NCBI GenBank assembly: GCA_032124015.1
Contig: JAQBEH010000124.1
Coordinates: 42,415 to 106,414 of the forward strand
Reading direction: 5' to 3'
DNA from: DASRJG01 sp032124015
GTDB taxonomy: Bacteria; Acidobacteriota; Polarisedimenticolia; Polarisedimenticolales; DASRJG01
DNA length: 64,000 bases
Shown here: piece after piece, positions 27,858 to 36,194 of the stretch
How the letters are laid out: each line of letters begins with the position of its first letter
Position numbering within the stretch: position 1 is the stretch's first letter
Translations under genes and position numbers: made by a program
Notes under the pieces: model-generated
Told to the model about the DNA's origin: nothing
The model's input: the letters and a program-made list of their open reading frames with translations, nothing else
The model's database searches: none

Positions 27858-28822
27858 TGCCGTTTCTCCATCGCGGGCGTCGCCACACTCATGTCGAGCA
27901 ATTCGTCGACCGCGTCCTGGCGTCCGTCCCTGACGACCTGAGCCAGTTCGCGGATCAAGTCGGCGATGCGAATCGAGGCGTCTTCGATGACCGCCGCCGC
28001 CTTGGCGATGTTCGGATCGTCGGACTTCCGCGCTTGGAGGATCTGTGCGCGCCCGAGGAGGGCCGTCAACGGGTTGTTGATCTTGTGGCTCAAGACGGAA
28101 AGCGTCCTGAGCACTTCCGCCAGCTTCTCGAGCCGAACGCGCTCCTCGACAGCACGATTGCGCTGGGTCACGTCGGTGACCAAGACGACTTCGCTTTCCG
28201 GGTCCCCGGGCATCGCACGCCGCGCGACGAGGAGTGTGCGGCGGGTACCGCCCGACGTCGGAAGGTCGATCTCCGCCTCGCTCTCGCGTGGAACGCCGTG
28301 GGCGATGAGCCTGGCGAGCGCGGTGTCGTCCTTGGCGCCGGCCAGGTCGCGAGCCGCGGCGTTTGCGGTGAGGAACGCTCCGTCCGCTCCGAGGATCATG
28401 ATGCCGGACGACAACGCCGCCAGCACACCGTCCAGGCGGGCACGCGATCTTTCCGCTTCTTCGAGAGCGGCGACCAGTCGCGCATTGGCCTCCTCGAGTG
28501 CCGCCGCGCGCCGCTTCAACTCAGACGCGACGACCGCCTTTTCCTTCAGGGCCGCCGCCTGCGACGCGAACATGACGAGCCCGCGGAGCTTGCGCGCGCT
28601 TTCGGGACGAGGGCCTCCGCTGCGTGCGTCCAGCGCGTCGGACGGAAGCGCGGCAAGCCGCGCCTCGTACTCGTCGAGCACTTGGTCGAGCAGTTCGTCG
28701 ACGTCGTGGCTCCGGCCGATCAGGTCGAGACCGATCTCATGGATCCGGCACAACTCGACGAGATCCGGGAGAGCCTCTCCCGTTCCGCCCACCGCCGTTC
28801 GATTCCGTTCGTTGTCCGACAT
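27854..28822 (-). CDS. PAS-HisKA signalling protein lacking a HATPase domain
   Basis: 322 residues. An N-terminal helical region (1-80) and coiled coil (about 90-130) lead to a PAS domain (about 130-215: GIMILGADGAFLTANAAARDLAG). A dimerisation/phosphotransfer HisKA domain then has the H-box VLSHKINNPLTALLGRAQIL. About 70 residues later the protein ends; there is no N, G1 or G2 box, so it cannot bind ATP as a normal histidine kinase. It may be phosphorylated in trans or act as a phosphotransferase or scaffold. The ATG at 28822 has AAGGGG; a GTG two codons earlier is possible. Coupled to the STAS gene. Confidence 0.85.
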   Translation of the reverse strand: MSDNERNRTAVGGTGEALPDLVELCRIHEIGLDLIGRSHDVDELLDQVLDEYEARLAALPSDALDARSGGPRPESARKLRGLVMFASQAAALKEKAVVASELKRRAAALEEANARLVAALEEAERSRARLDGVLAALSSGIMILGADGAFLTANAAARDLAGAKDDTALARLIAHGVPRESEAEIDLPTSGGTRRTLLVARRAMPGDPESEVVLVTDVTQRNRAVEERVRLEKLAEVLRTLSVLSHKINNPLTALLGRAQILQARKSDDPNIAKAAAVIEDASIRIADLIRELAQVVRDGRQDAVDELLDMSVATPAMEKRQ

Positions 28823-28977
28823 GGCCACCCCTTGTCCTTCGTCTGGATGCGAACTTCCGCGTTGCTCTTCCGCTTGACCAGCACAACCCGCCCCCCCGAA
28901 CCGGTGTCTTCGAGGGTCCGTTCGTCTTCAATCGCGACCTTGAGCTCGACGCGCCCGTCGCGGGCCGGCTCACGCAC
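28720..28977 (-). CDS. Small unannotated protein between the MglA-kinase and PAS-HisKA genes
   Basis: An 85-codon frame starts with GTG overlapping the stop of the MglA-kinase gene by 8 bases, with AGAGG 7 bases upstream. The first 52 codons, which fill the otherwise empty gap, have very high third-position GC like the neighbouring genes. They encode a polar beta-rich sequence (VELKVAIEDERTLEDTG, GGRVVLVKRKSNAEVRIQTKDKGW). The last third overlaps the start of the PAS-HisKA gene in another frame, so the real protein may be read as drawn or end by frameshifting. No family recognised. Confidence 0.45.
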   Translation of the reverse strand: MREPARDGRVELKVAIEDERTLEDTGSGGRVVLVKRKSNAEVRIQTKDKGWPCRTTNGIERRWAERERLSRISSSCAGSMRSVST

Positions 28978-31078
28978 TGCGCGCCTCTTTCGCGATCGGC
29001 GACACCGCGGCTTCCGCGGGGATCGAGACCCGGAACTCGCTCCCGCCCCCGGGGCGCGGACGATAGACGACCGTTCCACCGTGGCGTCGTGCAATCGCGC
29101 GCGCTTCGTAGAGGCCCAGCCCGACGCCGGCCGGTTTGCCGGTCAACGGATCGCCGCCTTGCTCGAAGGGTGCGAAAGCCCGCTCGGCGTCTCCTTCGGC
29201 GAGTCCCGGGCCTCGATCGAGTACCGCAAAGGCCACGCCGGCAACCGCTCCCCCCGGACGTCCCAGCAGGCAAGGCGAGACGTGAAGCTCGAAGGGCTCC
29301 GCGGCGGAGCCGAACTTCTGCGCGTTGTCCAAAAGGTTCGCGAGGGCCCGGGCCAGACGCGAGGGAACCGCGGGGAAGGGAGCGAGGCCGGGATCGAGCA
29401 CCACACGCGCCTTCCCCAGAGCTCCGGCGACGCTCAACGCCTCCGCGACGATATCCGCCGGCGCCACGTCCTCGAGTGAGTCCTCTTCGCCGGCATCGAG
29501 GCGTGCGACGCGCAGCAGGCCGTCGACCAACCCATCGAGCGCCTGTGACGCACTCAGAATGCCTGCCGCCATCTCCGCTCGCTCCGACGGATCGCCTCCG
29601 TAGTCCCGCAGAAACGTCGCGGCGCTGATGATCACGGTGAGGGGCGAGCGCATCTCGTGCGAAACGTTGGCGAGAAACCGGTCCTTCATGGCGTCGACCG
29701 ACTTGAGTTCGTCGTAGGCTTTGCGAAGCGAGCGCGTCCGGGCGCTGACGACCTCTTCGAGCCGGTCGCGATGGGCCCGGAGCTCCTCATAGATCCGCAC
29801 CTTCTCGAGCCCGATCGCAAGATGGCCCGCCAGCGTCGCCAGGAACCGCACATCGACGTCCGCGAACGCGCCTTCGGGGGCGGGCATCGCCACGACGAGC
29901 GAAGCGCGTTCTTGAGGTTCCACCGGGATGACCGCCAGAGCGCGCAGTCCCGACGTGACTCCCGCCGCCTCGGGAACCTCGAGCTCTAGGTCGTCAGCGA
30001 CCGACGGGCCGGGGGCCATGAACATCCGCGCGAGCAGCGACGCCACGCCCTCGTCCTGCGCAATCGGCTCGAGGTTCCGGCCTGCGGAGCGCTCGAGCCG
30101 CACGCGGCCGCACGCGTCCGACGTGCCAAACGCCGCGCCGGCCGCGCCGAGGGTTGCCACGACCGCACTCAAGGCCGCGTCCAAGACCGCATCCCGCTCG
30201 AAACTAGCCCCGGTCGAACGGAGGGCATCGGAGAGGCTGCGCAGCGATTCGGCCTCGCGACTCAACCGGGAGGCTCGTCCGTGGGCGTCCGCGAGTTGCG
30301 TGCCCAGGGCGACGCTCGACGCCACGGCATTTTCCAACAGATCGGCCGACTCGAGAACGATCGGCGCCGACCCGGCTTGCGACGCGGCCCCGGCGCCCCC
30401 GGTTTCGACGCGGCGTGCCGCGTAGGGCGCGAACGAAGCGTGAAGCTGCGCCGCAAGATCGCCGGCATTGAGTGTCCGCCGTGTTTGGGGCTCCGCGATC
30501 GCCACAAGCCGCTCGAGCATCAGCCGAGAGGCGGCGAGAAACGTCTCGAGCACTCCGGTGCCTTCACAGGCAATCGCCGGAACGCCTAGCCCCGGGGCGA
30601 GACCGAACCACGATTCCATCGCTTCTTTCGAGACGGCGCCGGGGAGGTCGCGCTTGTTGAACTGGACGAGGATCGGAACGGCAGCGGGATCGAGTCGTGT
30701 CGCATGCATGCTCTTCAGCAAGTTGTCCCAGGCCTGACGATTGTCGCGCTCGCGGGAGGGATCGGAATCGGCCACAAAAACGACGGCGTCCGCTCCCGCC
30801 AAGACGACGCGGCGGGTCGCGTCGTAGCGGACTTGACCGGGAACGGTGTAGAGCTTGAGCGCAACTTTGTACCCGAGCACGCTTCCGAGGTCGAAGGGAA
30901 GGAGATCGAAAAAGAGCGTGCGATCGTCCGCGGTGTTGACCGAAACGAGCCGTTCCCGTTCGTTGGGGTCCGTCACGTGGTGAAGGACGCGCAGGTTGGT
31001 AGTTTTCCCGCCGAGGGCGGGCCCGTAGTACACGAGCTTCGCGTACAGCATCCGGTCGGTGCGGTTCCACTGCGCCAC
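28970..31078 (-). CDS. MglA-like GTPase fused to GAF and histidine kinase
   Basis: 702 residues. Residues 1-200 form a complete MglA/Ras-type GTPase: P-loop YYGPALGGKTTNL, TVPGQVRYDA in place of DTxGQ, and G4 FNKRDLP. Residues about 240-415 are a GAF domain followed by coiled coil. Residues about 430-500 are HisKA with FLANVSHEMRSPLTVI; the ATPase domain follows with ANLLDNAQKF, LDRGPGL and GVGLGLYEARAIARRHGG. All catalytic boxes are intact. No membrane segment. The GTG at 31078 has GGAGGG 6 bases upstream and follows the receiver gene by 13 bases; a GTG at 31114 is less likely. Confidence 0.9.
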   Translation of the reverse strand: MAQWNRTDRMLYAKLVYYGPALGGKTTNLRVLHHVTDPNERERLVSVNTADDRTLFFDLLPFDLGSVLGYKVALKLYTVPGQVRYDATRRVVLAGADAVVFVADSDPSRERDNRQAWDNLLKSMHATRLDPAAVPILVQFNKRDLPGAVSKEAMESWFGLAPGLGVPAIACEGTGVLETFLAASRLMLERLVAIAEPQTRRTLNAGDLAAQLHASFAPYAARRVETGGAGAASQAGSAPIVLESADLLENAVASSVALGTQLADAHGRASRLSREAESLRSLSDALRSTGASFERDAVLDAALSAVVATLGAAGAAFGTSDACGRVRLERSAGRNLEPIAQDEGVASLLARMFMAPGPSVADDLELEVPEAAGVTSGLRALAVIPVEPQERASLVVAMPAPEGAFADVDVRFLATLAGHLAIGLEKVRIYEELRAHRDRLEEVVSARTRSLRKAYDELKSVDAMKDRFLANVSHEMRSPLTVIISAATFLRDYGGDPSERAEMAAGILSASQALDGLVDGLLRVARLDAGEEDSLEDVAPADIVAEALSVAGALGKARVVLDPGLAPFPAVPSRLARALANLLDNAQKFGSAAEPFELHVSPCLLGRPGGAVAGVAFAVLDRGPGLAEGDAERAFAPFEQGGDPLTGKPAGVGLGLYEARAIARRHGGTVVYRPRPGGGSEFRVSIPAEAAVSPIAKEARSA

Positions 31079-31091
31079 GGCTCGCCCTCCG

Positions 31092-31469
31092 TCAGCCGCG
31101 GCCGAGAAGCTCACGGACCCGCCGTTTGAGCTCGTGCGGCGAGTAGGGCTTCGTGAGAAAGTCCGCGGCGCCCAGGGCTAGGGCACGTTCACGGTCACGC
31201 TCCTGCCCGCGTGCGGAAAGCAGAACGATCGGGATACCGGCGTAGCGCGGATCGCTCTTCAGCTCGGCGCACCACGTCAATCCGTCCTTGCCGGGCATCA
31301 TCACGTCGAGAAAGATAAGGTCCGGCGGACAGGACTCGATCGCGCGCAACCCCTCGTCGGCGTCGGCCGCGGTCGCGGGTAGATAGCCCTCCTCCCGGAG
31401 GATGAACTCGAGGGGACGCCGTATGAACGCGTCGTCGTCCACGATGAGGATCCGCTTCGGCGGCGTCAC
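31092..31469 (-). CDS. Single-domain response regulator (receiver only)
   Basis: 125 residues, a CheY-like receiver without output domain. ILIVDDDAFIR carries the acidic pocket, DLIFLDVMMPGKDG holds the phospho-aspartate, and the conserved Ser/Thr and lysine are in VLLSARGQ and FLTKPYSPHEL. The GTG start at 31469 overlaps the stop of the phosphatase gene (GTGA) and follows GGAGGG. It lies between the phosphatase and the MglA-kinase gene, so it is a likely acceptor for that kinase. Confidence 0.93.
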   Translation of the reverse strand: MTPPKRILIVDDDAFIRRPLEFILREEGYLPATAADADEGLRAIESCPPDLIFLDVMMPGKDGLTWCAELKSDPRYAGIPIVLLSARGQERDRERALALGAADFLTKPYSPHELKRRVRELLGRG

Positions 31470-32797
31470 GATCCCTCCTCGATCGCAACGCCGCGCACGA
31501 CGACTAACGTCACGTCGTCCGCGAAGGGCTTTGCGCCGACATGGAGGGAGAGCGCATTCAATACGTTCTCTCGAATCTTGGCGGCCGTTCCGGCGGGACG
31601 CCGCGCCGCCTCGATGCACCGCTCTACTCCGAACTGTCGCTTCGCGCCGTCACGGGCCTCGATCAAGCCGTCCGTGTACAGAAGGAGCACGTCGCCGGGC
31701 GCAAAACGTTGATCGACGTCGCGCCATCGCGCCCCCGCGACGATGCCGAGAGCCGGGCCGCACGGCTTGAGCGCCTCGACGTCGCCATTCCGGCGCAGGA
31801 GGAGAGGCGGATTGTGTCCGGCATTGGACCAGACGATCCGCCGACCATCCGGAAGGAAACGGGCGAACACGAGCGTCGCGAACATGTCGGAGGCTGAGAA
31901 ATCCGACGCGAGCACCTCGTTGACCCGTCCCAAAACATCTCCGGCGGAGAGAATGTCCCGGGCCTCGGACTGCAAGGCCCCTTTGGCGATCGCCATGTAG
32001 AGCGCGGCCCCAACCCCATGCCCCGAGACATCGGCGATGGCCATGCCGAGGCTACCGTCGGCCATCGCCACGTACCCGTAATAGTCCCCTCCGACTCCGT
32101 CGGCCGCCCGGAACCCACCCGATATGTCAAGACCGGCGAACAACGGGTCGTGGCGGGGCAGGAGCCCGCGGTGGATCTCCCGGGCGATCTCTCCCTCGCG
32201 GAGCCGTGCCTCGGCGCCGCGAGCCGTCTCGGCCAGGCGCTCGTTGCGGATGAATGCCGCGGCCAGAGCTGCGATCGTCGTCATCAGTTTGATCTCGCCG
32301 GTCATGTATCCGCGGCCTTCGGGCCGTCCCGTGAGAACCAGCGCGCCGAGGGAAGACCCCTGGCGCTCCGGAAGGGCCACGACCGCCGACGCCGCCGCGC
32401 CCAAGGAGGCCTCCCGCACCGAGGGGCGCCCCGTCGCGACGGTCTCTTGAACGGCGAGCGCGGGCGTGGTCGCAGGCGAGTCCGGATGAGACGCGGCGAG
32501 AACGAGGCTCGCGCCGCTTCTGAGCCACAGTTGCCCCGAGCCGGCACCGAGCACACTCATCGCTTCCCGCACGACGAGCCCAGCGATGGCGCGTTCTCCA
32601 AGGACCGAGCCGATCCGCTCGCTGAGCCGATAGACGAAGGTCGCTTCTTCGTACCGCTCGAGGACTTCAGCGCAGAGGCTTTCGATCTCCGATTCTTGAC
32701 GGGCGAGGCGCGCGATCAGATCATTCTCGGCCGGGTCCGCGGTCGCGGATGGGCGAAGGGGACCCCCGCCGACAAAATCGCTCTTGGCCGGTTGCAC
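31466..32797 (-). CDS. GAF-SpoIIE serine phosphatase, first gene of the signalling operon
   Basis: 443 residues. A short helical N-terminus leads to a GAF domain (about 60-210: GSVLGERAIAGLVVREAMSVLGAGSGQLWL). A SpoIIE/PP2C domain (about 240-435) has GVGGDYYGYVAM, GMAIADVSGHGVGAALYM, SNAGHNPPLLL and FADDVTLVVVRG. The last residues overlap the receiver gene. The GTG at 32797 has GGGGAG 8 bases upstream and a sigma-70-like promoter 45 bases upstream. It likely dephosphorylates the STAS protein encoded at the end of the operon. Confidence 0.88.
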   Translation of the reverse strand: MQPAKSDFVGGGPLRPSATADPAENDLIARLARQESEIESLCAEVLERYEEATFVYRLSERIGSVLGERAIAGLVVREAMSVLGAGSGQLWLRSGASLVLAASHPDSPATTPALAVQETVATGRPSVREASLGAAASAVVALPERQGSSLGALVLTGRPEGRGYMTGEIKLMTTIAALAAAFIRNERLAETARGAEARLREGEIAREIHRGLLPRHDPLFAGLDISGGFRAADGVGGDYYGYVAMADGSLGMAIADVSGHGVGAALYMAIAKGALQSEARDILSAGDVLGRVNEVLASDFSASDMFATLVFARFLPDGRRIVWSNAGHNPPLLLRRNGDVEALKPCGPALGIVAGARWRDVDQRFAPGDVLLLYTDGLIEARDGAKRQFGVERCIEAARRPAGTAAKIRENVLNALSLHVGAKPFADDVTLVVVRGVAIEEGS

Positions 32798-32843
32798 CGC
32801 GAGAACTCCCCACCAGAAAACAGGGCTGACGCTTCCGTTGGGG

Positions 32844-32871
32844 AATATAACTACCGAACTCTGAATATCAA
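32844..32871 (-). promoter_or_regulatory. Sigma-70-like promoter of the signalling operon
   Basis: Read leftward: -35 TTGATA (32866-32871), 16-base spacer, -10 TATATT (32844-32849). This AT-rich patch stands out in a GC-rich setting and lies between the divergent phosphatase and ECF sigma genes. Confidence 0.7.
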
Positions 32872-32963
32872 ATTTCCACGGAAAACACGGTAATCCCAGG
32901 TTCCGGCCACGCCCTGTTGCGCTGTGATCGTCCAATCCGTCTACTGGGGCGTATTACCCGGCT

Positions 32964-33569
32964 ATGGCGATGGGAGAGTGTGCAGCCGTGATCGCTCCGA
33001 CCGACGAAGACCTACTTCTCGCGCTCAGGGGCGGGCATGCCGCCTCGCTGGGCATCCTGGTGGCGCGTTGGGAAGGCCCGCTGTACCGATTCGTTTCGCG
33101 GCTGGTCGATCGGCCGGACGACGCGCGGGACGTTTGCCAGGAGACCTTTCTTCGAATCCTGGACAAGGCCGACGCCTTCCGCGACGGCGCTCGCTTTTCA
33201 ACCTGGATGTACCAGATCGCTCTCAATCTCTGCCGCGATCAGTCACGAAAGAAGCGCCGCTGGGGCCGATTGGTGATCGCCGAGCCCCCCTCCGGCATCG
33301 AGACACCGCGCGAACACGCGGCACCCGAGTCGGTCGCGACGAACCCCGGCGCCGCCTACGAACACACCGAGCGGAAAGGGGCGGTTCGCCGGGCCTTGTC
33401 CGCGCTTCCGCGCGAGCAGCGCGAGGTCCTGCTGCTCAAGGAATACGAAGGTCTGAAGTTTCGGGAGATCGCCGACGTCCTTGGCGTCGCCGAGAGCACG
33501 GTGAAATCCCGGATGTACGCGGGCTTGGACGCGATGCGGATGTCCTTGGCCAGCCTCGGCATCCAGTAG
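32964..33569 (+). CDS. ECF-family RNA polymerase sigma factor
   Basis: 201 residues. Region 2 reads RFVSRLVDRPDDARDVCQETFLRILDKADAFRDGARFSTWMYQIALNLCRD; region 4 reads RRALSALPREQREVLLLKEYEGLKFREIADVLGVAESTVKSRMYAGL. Regions 1.1 and 3 are missing, as in group IV sigma factors. The start is either 32964 or the ATG two codons on; neither has an SD. A membrane anti-sigma gene follows after 9 bases. It diverges from the SpoIIE phosphatase operon. Confidence 0.95.
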   Translation: MAMGECAAVIAPTDEDLLLALRGGHAASLGILVARWEGPLYRFVSRLVDRPDDARDVCQETFLRILDKADAFRDGARFSTWMYQIALNLCRDQSRKKRRWGRLVIAEPPSGIETPREHAAPESVATNPGAAYEHTERKGAVRRALSALPREQREVLLLKEYEGLKFREIADVLGVAESTVKSRMYAGLDAMRMSLASLGIQ

Positions 33570-33578
33570 GAGTTGGCG

Positions 33579-34229
33579 ATGACTTGCACAACGTGGCACG
33601 ACAGCCTTACCGAACGGTTGTACGGCGAAATCGGGGCCGAAGAAAACCAGGCGCTCACCGCGCATCTCGAATCCTGCGCGACCTGCAGGAAGACGCTCGA
33701 CGACTTCCAGAAGGTGCGCGACCTGCTCCGTGAAGATGAGCGGGACGTGCCCCGCGTCCCTCGAGTCGTCGTCCTCGAGCAGCGATCCCGATTCAGGCCA
33801 GCCCTCCTGGCCGCATCGCTCCTGGGCGCGGCCGTTCTGGCGGGCGCGGGGGCCGGCGCCGGGTATGCTTTGGGTTTGGGCCGCTCCCCCGCCCCTGCGG
33901 CAGATTTGGCTGCGACCCCCGTCACGTCCCAGGTTCCAACGGAAGAACTGGTGCGGCGCGAGGTCGACCGCCGCATGGCGGCACTTCAAGAGACTCGTTC
34001 GATCGCGGCCGCCGAGCCGTCCGGAGAGCGCCCCGTCAAGGCGTCCGACGTTCGCGCCGAACTCGCGAAATTCGAGCGCCGGTTGAACACCGCGCGCGCG
34101 ACCGAACTCGACTACGTTCTCGATCAGATCGCCGCCTCGGAGTTCCGCATCGGCACACGGCTCGGCAAGACGAATCAGGCCTTGCGAACCGTCGCGCTCG
34201 CGAACAACCCCTACGTGAGCGAGCAGTAG
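33579..34229 (+). CDS. Membrane-anchored zinc-finger anti-sigma factor
   Basis: 216 residues. The N-terminal zinc-binding anti-sigma motif (HLESCATCR, with an earlier histidine in TTWHDSLTERL) matches the ZAS fold that holds ECF sigma factors. A single membrane helix (about 70-95: LLAASLLGAAVLAGAGAGAGYALGLG) leads to an extracytoplasmic part that is coiled-coil-like and has no obvious ligand domain. The ATG at 33579 has AGGAG 7 bases upstream. Regulated proteolysis is common in this class but is not shown here. It ends 3 bases before the convergent PEGA-PDZ gene. Confidence 0.87.
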   Translation: MTCTTWHDSLTERLYGEIGAEENQALTAHLESCATCRKTLDDFQKVRDLLREDERDVPRVPRVVVLEQRSRFRPALLAASLLGAAVLAGAGAGAGYALGLGRSPAPAADLAATPVTSQVPTEELVRREVDRRMAALQETRSIAAAEPSGERPVKASDVRAELAKFERRLNTARATELDYVLDQIAASEFRIGTRLGKTNQALRTVALANNPYVSEQ

Positions 34230-34232
34230 GCC

Positions 34233-36194
34233 TCAGCGCGGCGCGACCCCGAGGTCGGCGAGCCTGTCGATCGCGGCGGCGGCGAGCGCGGGATCACCGC
34301 CGAGTAGCCCTTCGGATCTCGCCTGGCCGAACGCTTCGATCGCCTCGACGCGTTTTCCGTCCGCTTGGAGTCCGGCGCCGAGCGCATAGGCCGCCCGGGC
34401 CGCCAGGGCGCCGCCACCGATCGCCTGGGCGCGGCGCCAGGCCTCGAGCGCGGTCGCCTCCCGCCCCGAACCCTCGAGCAGGATCGCGAGGTTCGCAAGC
34501 GCCTGCACGGCGCCCGGCCCGCCCGCGGCGGCGTTTACGAGCGCCCATGCCGCGCGTACGACCCGACTCGGATCCTCCCCGGGAAGCGGCGCCAGGAGCG
34601 GTTTCGAAGCCGTCACACATTCCACCTTGCGCGCGGGTCCCGAAGGCGGCGCAATGTCGAGAATCAGAGCCTCGCCGATTCCCGACGCGGCGATCGCCTC
34701 GCCGGCGGAAGCCGCAGTCGCGACCGGGCGGCTCGCGATGGCGACGATCCGATCTCCGGGAAGAAGTCCCGCCCGCGCGGCGGGACCCTTTGGAGACGTC
34801 GCCGCCAGAATGACGGCACCGTCTCGTGAGTCGACGAGTACGGCCCCGAGCGTCGCCACGACCCAGAGAGGAGGTGACGGACTCGGCGGCGACGTCCGAT
34901 CCTCGACCTCGTGAAGCGTGGGGCTGTAGAGCACGATGCGCTCGACGCCCGCAACGCCAACACGCGTGACATCAGCGACGGCCAGATCGATTTCGGGTGA
35001 GACGGACACCGCCTCCCACCCCTCGCGCGTCGTGAGATCCGCGCCCTCGGGTGGGTCGAGTCGGCCGCGAAGACTCCACGCGTCGGTTGTTGCGGGCCAC
35101 GACTTGGGCCAGGCGGCTCCGACGAGGACCGCGCTCGGCCGGGGCGCGAGATTGAGAGTGATGTCGGACTCCTCGGCGGCGAGGTCATCCGACCAGACCA
35201 CGCGGCCGGACGCGACGACCTCGACCGCTCGCTGGCCGGGACACATCGCGAAGGAGGTGAGGGGCAACAACGCCACCCGCTCGTGATCGACGCGCAGTTC
35301 GCCTTCGTAGTCCGCCCCCGTCACGGTGACCCTCGTCCGGGCCGGACGCATCTCAACGACTCGCAAGAGTTTGGGGGACCGGTCGGCCAGGTCGACGCTC
35401 ACGTTCTCGTGGAAGCTCACCGTCGCGAAACAGGGTTTCGCGAAACGAAGTTCGTGCTCACCGATCGCCGCGTCCTCGATCACGAGTACCGCGGGCGCGT
35501 TCTCGTCGGACAGGGACTCGCCGACCCGCGCGGTGAACCCGGAGTCGATCCCGTCCAACGCGACCGCCACCCCGTCGACGTCCGTGCGTACCACGAGATC
35601 CCGCGCGTTCGGGATCAGACGAATACTGACGAGCATTTCCTTGCCCGCTACCGCCTGGACGTCCACGTCTTGCGCATCGAAGCCCTTGCGCGCGACGCGC
35701 AGCCTCCGTTCCCCGGACACCGCCGGGAAGATGCCGTCCGGCGGCAACGTGATCGCGCGACCGTCGACGGTGAGCGACGCATCCTTGGGGTCGAGTTCGA
35801 GGCGAACCGTCCCGATCATCGAAGCCTGAATCTTGAGAAAACGACCCATGGCCTTCTTCGACGTCACCTTGGAATCCGGAGCGTAGCCCGCGCTCAGTTC
35901 CAGAAGGCTGCGGTAGTCCTTCTCGGCCGCGTCGAGGTCATCACTGGCGACGTGAGCTTGGGCCAGCAAATCCAGCGCCGCAACGCGCGTCGCCTCCGGG
36001 AGCTCGGACCGTTCGAGAATCGCGTTCAGGGCAACTTGCGCCCTTTCGATTTCCAAGGCGACGAGCTGATCCCGAATCACGGCGAGCTCCTGTTCCTCCG
36101 GCCCCGCGTCGCCGGGGGCCGGCGGAGGATCGGCCGCCCGCGCGACCGAAAGAGCCAGGAAGACGGCGAGGCCGAATGCGAAACGGCGGATCAC
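34233..36194 (-). CDS. Secreted PEGA and PDZ domain protein with TPR-like ends
   Basis: 653 residues. An N-terminal signal peptide (FAFGLAVFLALSVARAAD) is followed by a TPR-like helical region. A PEGA-type beta domain (about 130-185: TVRLELDPKDASLTVDGRAITLPP) and further beta-rich repeats follow. A PDZ domain (about 440-520: ILAATSPKGPAARAGLLPGDRIVAIASR) and a C-terminal TPR tail close the protein. It is probably periplasmic. The GTG start overlaps the propeller gene as GTGA, so it ends a coupled operon led by a Ser/Thr kinase. The role is unknown; PDZ and PEGA suggest protein or glycan contacts in the envelope. Confidence 0.8.
   Translation of the reverse strand: MIRRFAFGLAVFLALSVARAADPPPAPGDAGPEEQELAVIRDQLVALEIERAQVALNAILERSELPEATRVAALDLLAQAHVASDDLDAAEKDYRSLLELSAGYAPDSKVTSKKAMGRFLKIQASMIGTVRLELDPKDASLTVDGRAITLPPDGIFPAVSGERRLRVARKGFDAQDVDVQAVAGKEMLVSIRLIPNARDLVVRTDVDGVAVALDGIDSGFTARVGESLSDENAPAVLVIEDAAIGEHELRFAKPCFATVSFHENVSVDLADRSPKLLRVVEMRPARTRVTVTGADYEGELRVDHERVALLPLTSFAMCPGQRAVEVVASGRVVWSDDLAAEESDITLNLAPRPSAVLVGAAWPKSWPATTDAWSLRGRLDPPEGADLTTREGWEAVSVSPEIDLAVADVTRVGVAGVERIVLYSPTLHEVEDRTSPPSPSPPLWVVATLGAVLVDSRDGAVILAATSPKGPAARAGLLPGDRIVAIASRPVATAASAGEAIAASGIGEALILDIAPPSGPARKVECVTASKPLLAPLPGEDPSRVVRAAWALVNAAAGGPGAVQALANLAILLEGSGREATALEAWRRAQAIGGGALAARAAYALGAGLQADGKRVEAIEAFGQARSEGLLGGDPALAAAAIDRLADLGVAPR

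Noticed and set aside
28822..28970. Pseudogene explanation for the PAS-HisKA gene
   Set aside because: The gene has a normal SD, coding bias throughout and an ATGA overlap with the STAS gene, so loss of the ATPase domain looks fixed rather than recent decay.
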